From the NCBI GenBank assembly GCA_038118725.1, contig JAYOIK010000016.1, forward strand, positions 1 through 64,000: a stretch of 64,000 nt of DNA, in the 5' to 3' direction. The translations under genes and the position numbers were made by a program. Shown in pieces: positions 63,063-64,000 of the stretch. Source of the stretch: JADHLJ01 sp038118725. GTDB taxonomy: Bacteria > Pseudomonadota > Alphaproteobacteria > Thalassobaculales > Thalassobaculaceae. Below the pieces are notes generated by a model, which ran no database searches, was not told the DNA's origin, and saw only the letters and a program-made list of their open reading frames with translations. Each line of letters begins with the position of its first letter. The stretch's first letter is position 1.

Positions 63063-64000
63063 CTATTCACCATGACCGTCACCACCGCGTCCCGGTTTGA
63101 ACATGCCCGTCACCGCGCGAAGTGGCGCCGTCACGCGCCAAGAGGTCGATGCCTGAACGCTCCGCAATCGATGCTCCAAGTCCGCCTGTTTTTGATGCGC
63201 GAGGGAAAGTTCCGCTTGGATGCGTTCGGCGTTCGCGCGTTCACGCGACAGGGCGCCACTCAAGGACGCGATCGCGCGCGCGGTCCATTGCGTGATTTCC
63301 CTTTGTCTCGGAGCGCGACAATCGAACACGATGCTTACCTGAGTCTCCCGGAAGCGAGCCAAGATCTCGTCCGGAACCTTTAGATTGACGCGGTCCGCTC
63401 CATTCTCGGCCATAAGCCAACGCAATACTCCCGGAGGCGACGAGAGCACGGCCTCGTTGCTTACGGACAAGTCCTCCGGTTGCCGGGCGGTCCAAATCGT
63501 CGTCGCCCCCTCGACACATCTTAGGTTGGATACTTCCAACGCACCGACGCGAGCGTCGACGGTCAAGGCGAAACCAGCGGGTCTATCCACCGTGCGTGGC
63601 ACGTCCACGCGAACCCGCGCCGGCGCGCGGCCCAGCACCGCCTCGGCGCTCGCCCGATGGGTCCCGATCAGCTCTCCCTCCGCCTGCCGCCATTCAAGGG
63701 TGAACCGGCGACTGGAGGCAACGGTCGGCGTCGCGGATTTCACAAAAGGCTTCACGCGGCCGGCGGCTGAACGGTCACCCCGCGCCATGCCATCCAGCAG
63801 ATGACGCGCGTCCTGGCTCGACTCGGGCATCGCCCAGCCATTCGGGCCAACGGGGAACGCATTGATCAAACCATCGGCGAGATCAATCAGACGCGGGATC
63901 TTCATTGCCTCGGCAATCGCGCAAGGAAACGACGCCGCGCCGACGAAAACCGAGCATTCCGCGAGAAATCCAACCAATTCCTTGGCATCCGTGAATTCGC
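63063..64000 (-). CDS. Partial glycan-synthesis protein, cut by the window edge
   Basis: C-terminal 304 or more residues of a larger protein whose start lies beyond 64000; the frame is open to the edge. The first part (FPCAIAEAMKIPRLIDLADG) looks like a glycosyltransferase nucleotide-binding end. The middle is a beta-rich region of unknown type, and the last ~60 residues form a coiled coil ending STSWRVTAPLR, a motif shared by many surface-polysaccharide enzymes. It is the first visible gene of the glycosyltransferase run. Confidence 0.7.
   Translation of the reverse strand, partial: EFTDAKELVGFLAECSVFVGAASFPCAIAEAMKIPRLIDLADGLINAFPVGPNGWAMPESSQDARHLLDGMARGDRSAAGRVKPFVKSATPTVASSRRFTLEWRQAEGELIGTHRASAEAVLGRAPARVRVDVPRTVDRPAGFALTVDARVGALEVSNLRCVEGATTIWTARQPEDLSVSNEAVLSSPPGVLRWLMAENGADRVNLKVPDEILARFRETQVSIVFDCRAPRQREITQWTARAIASLSGALSRERANAERIQAELSLAHQKQADLEHRLRSVQASTSWRVTAPLRAVTGMFKPGRGGDGHGE

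Noticed and set aside
1..64000. tRNA, rRNA, insertion sequence, prophage, toxin-antitoxin or CRISPR locus
   Set aside because: I looked through the intergenic stretches and saw none; transfer RNA genes in particular cannot be fully excluded without a covariance-model search.

Overview
The window is about 64 kb of GC-rich DNA from an alphaproteobacterium, most probably a marine or saline Rhodospirillales-like heterotroph. This is an inference from the TamA/TamB pair, the dispersed palindromic repeats, the DMSP- and ectoine-type enzymes and the style of the amino-acid transporter. Two runs of N, at 36164-36263 and 48462-48471, show that it is a scaffold, probably draft or metagenome-derived. 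I saw no rRNA, tRNA, CRISPR array, transposase or phage gene.

Layout. 0.1-12.6 kb: a cytochrome b561, the outer-membrane assembly pair tamA-tamB, an MFS transporter broken by one amber codon, a 2-oxoglutarate/Fe(II) oxygenase, an ornithine-cyclodeaminase-family enzyme, a short-chain dehydrogenase and a luciferase-like monooxygenase. 12.7-17.2 kb: a 12-bp minisatellite, then a five-PAS hybrid histidine kinase and a REC-EAL c-di-GMP phosphodiesterase. 17.3-25.1 kb: two CaiB/BaiF CoA-transferases (one with permuted domain order), an unrecognised protein, a second luciferase-like enzyme, a BenE transporter and a glutamine-synthetase-family ligase.

25-52 kb carries most of the genes tied to methylated amines and compatible solutes. 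It holds an ectoine hydrolase (DoeA/EutD type), gamma-glutamylmethylamide synthetase (gmaS) with N-methylglutamate synthase (mgsABC), an M81 peptidase, an alpha-hydroxyacid oxidase and a DMSP lyase DddP with all metal ligands present. It also holds a TPP enzyme, a dimethylglycine/sarcosine-dehydrogenase-like FAD-GcvT protein, an orphan AapM-type permease, a non-pyrrolysine MttB-family methyltransferase, and a four-subunit sarcosine oxidase or N-methylglutamate dehydrogenase (order beta-delta-alpha-gamma) followed upstream by a Gfa-type protein. 53-60 kb adds another SDR, a DadA/PuuB-like oxidase, an acyl-CoA dehydrogenase and an ATP-dependent hydantoinase (hyuA-hyuB). 60-64 kb is a surface-glycan glycosyltransferase run that is cut by the window edge.

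How the genes may work together (inference): methylamine is ligated to glutamate by GmaS, MgsABC turns this into N-methylglutamate, and the heterotetrameric oxidase at 47-52 kb demethylates either N-methylglutamate or sarcosine, releasing formaldehyde-level C1 units. MttB, the DMGDH-like protein and HyuAB could feed other N-methyl compounds into the same route. Ectoine hydrolase and DddP suggest use of osmolytes as carbon and nitrogen sources. The mgs and oxidase clusters are about 16 kb apart, whereas they are often contiguous in characterised methylamine users. Three families of hairpin-forming intergenic repeats punctuate the region.
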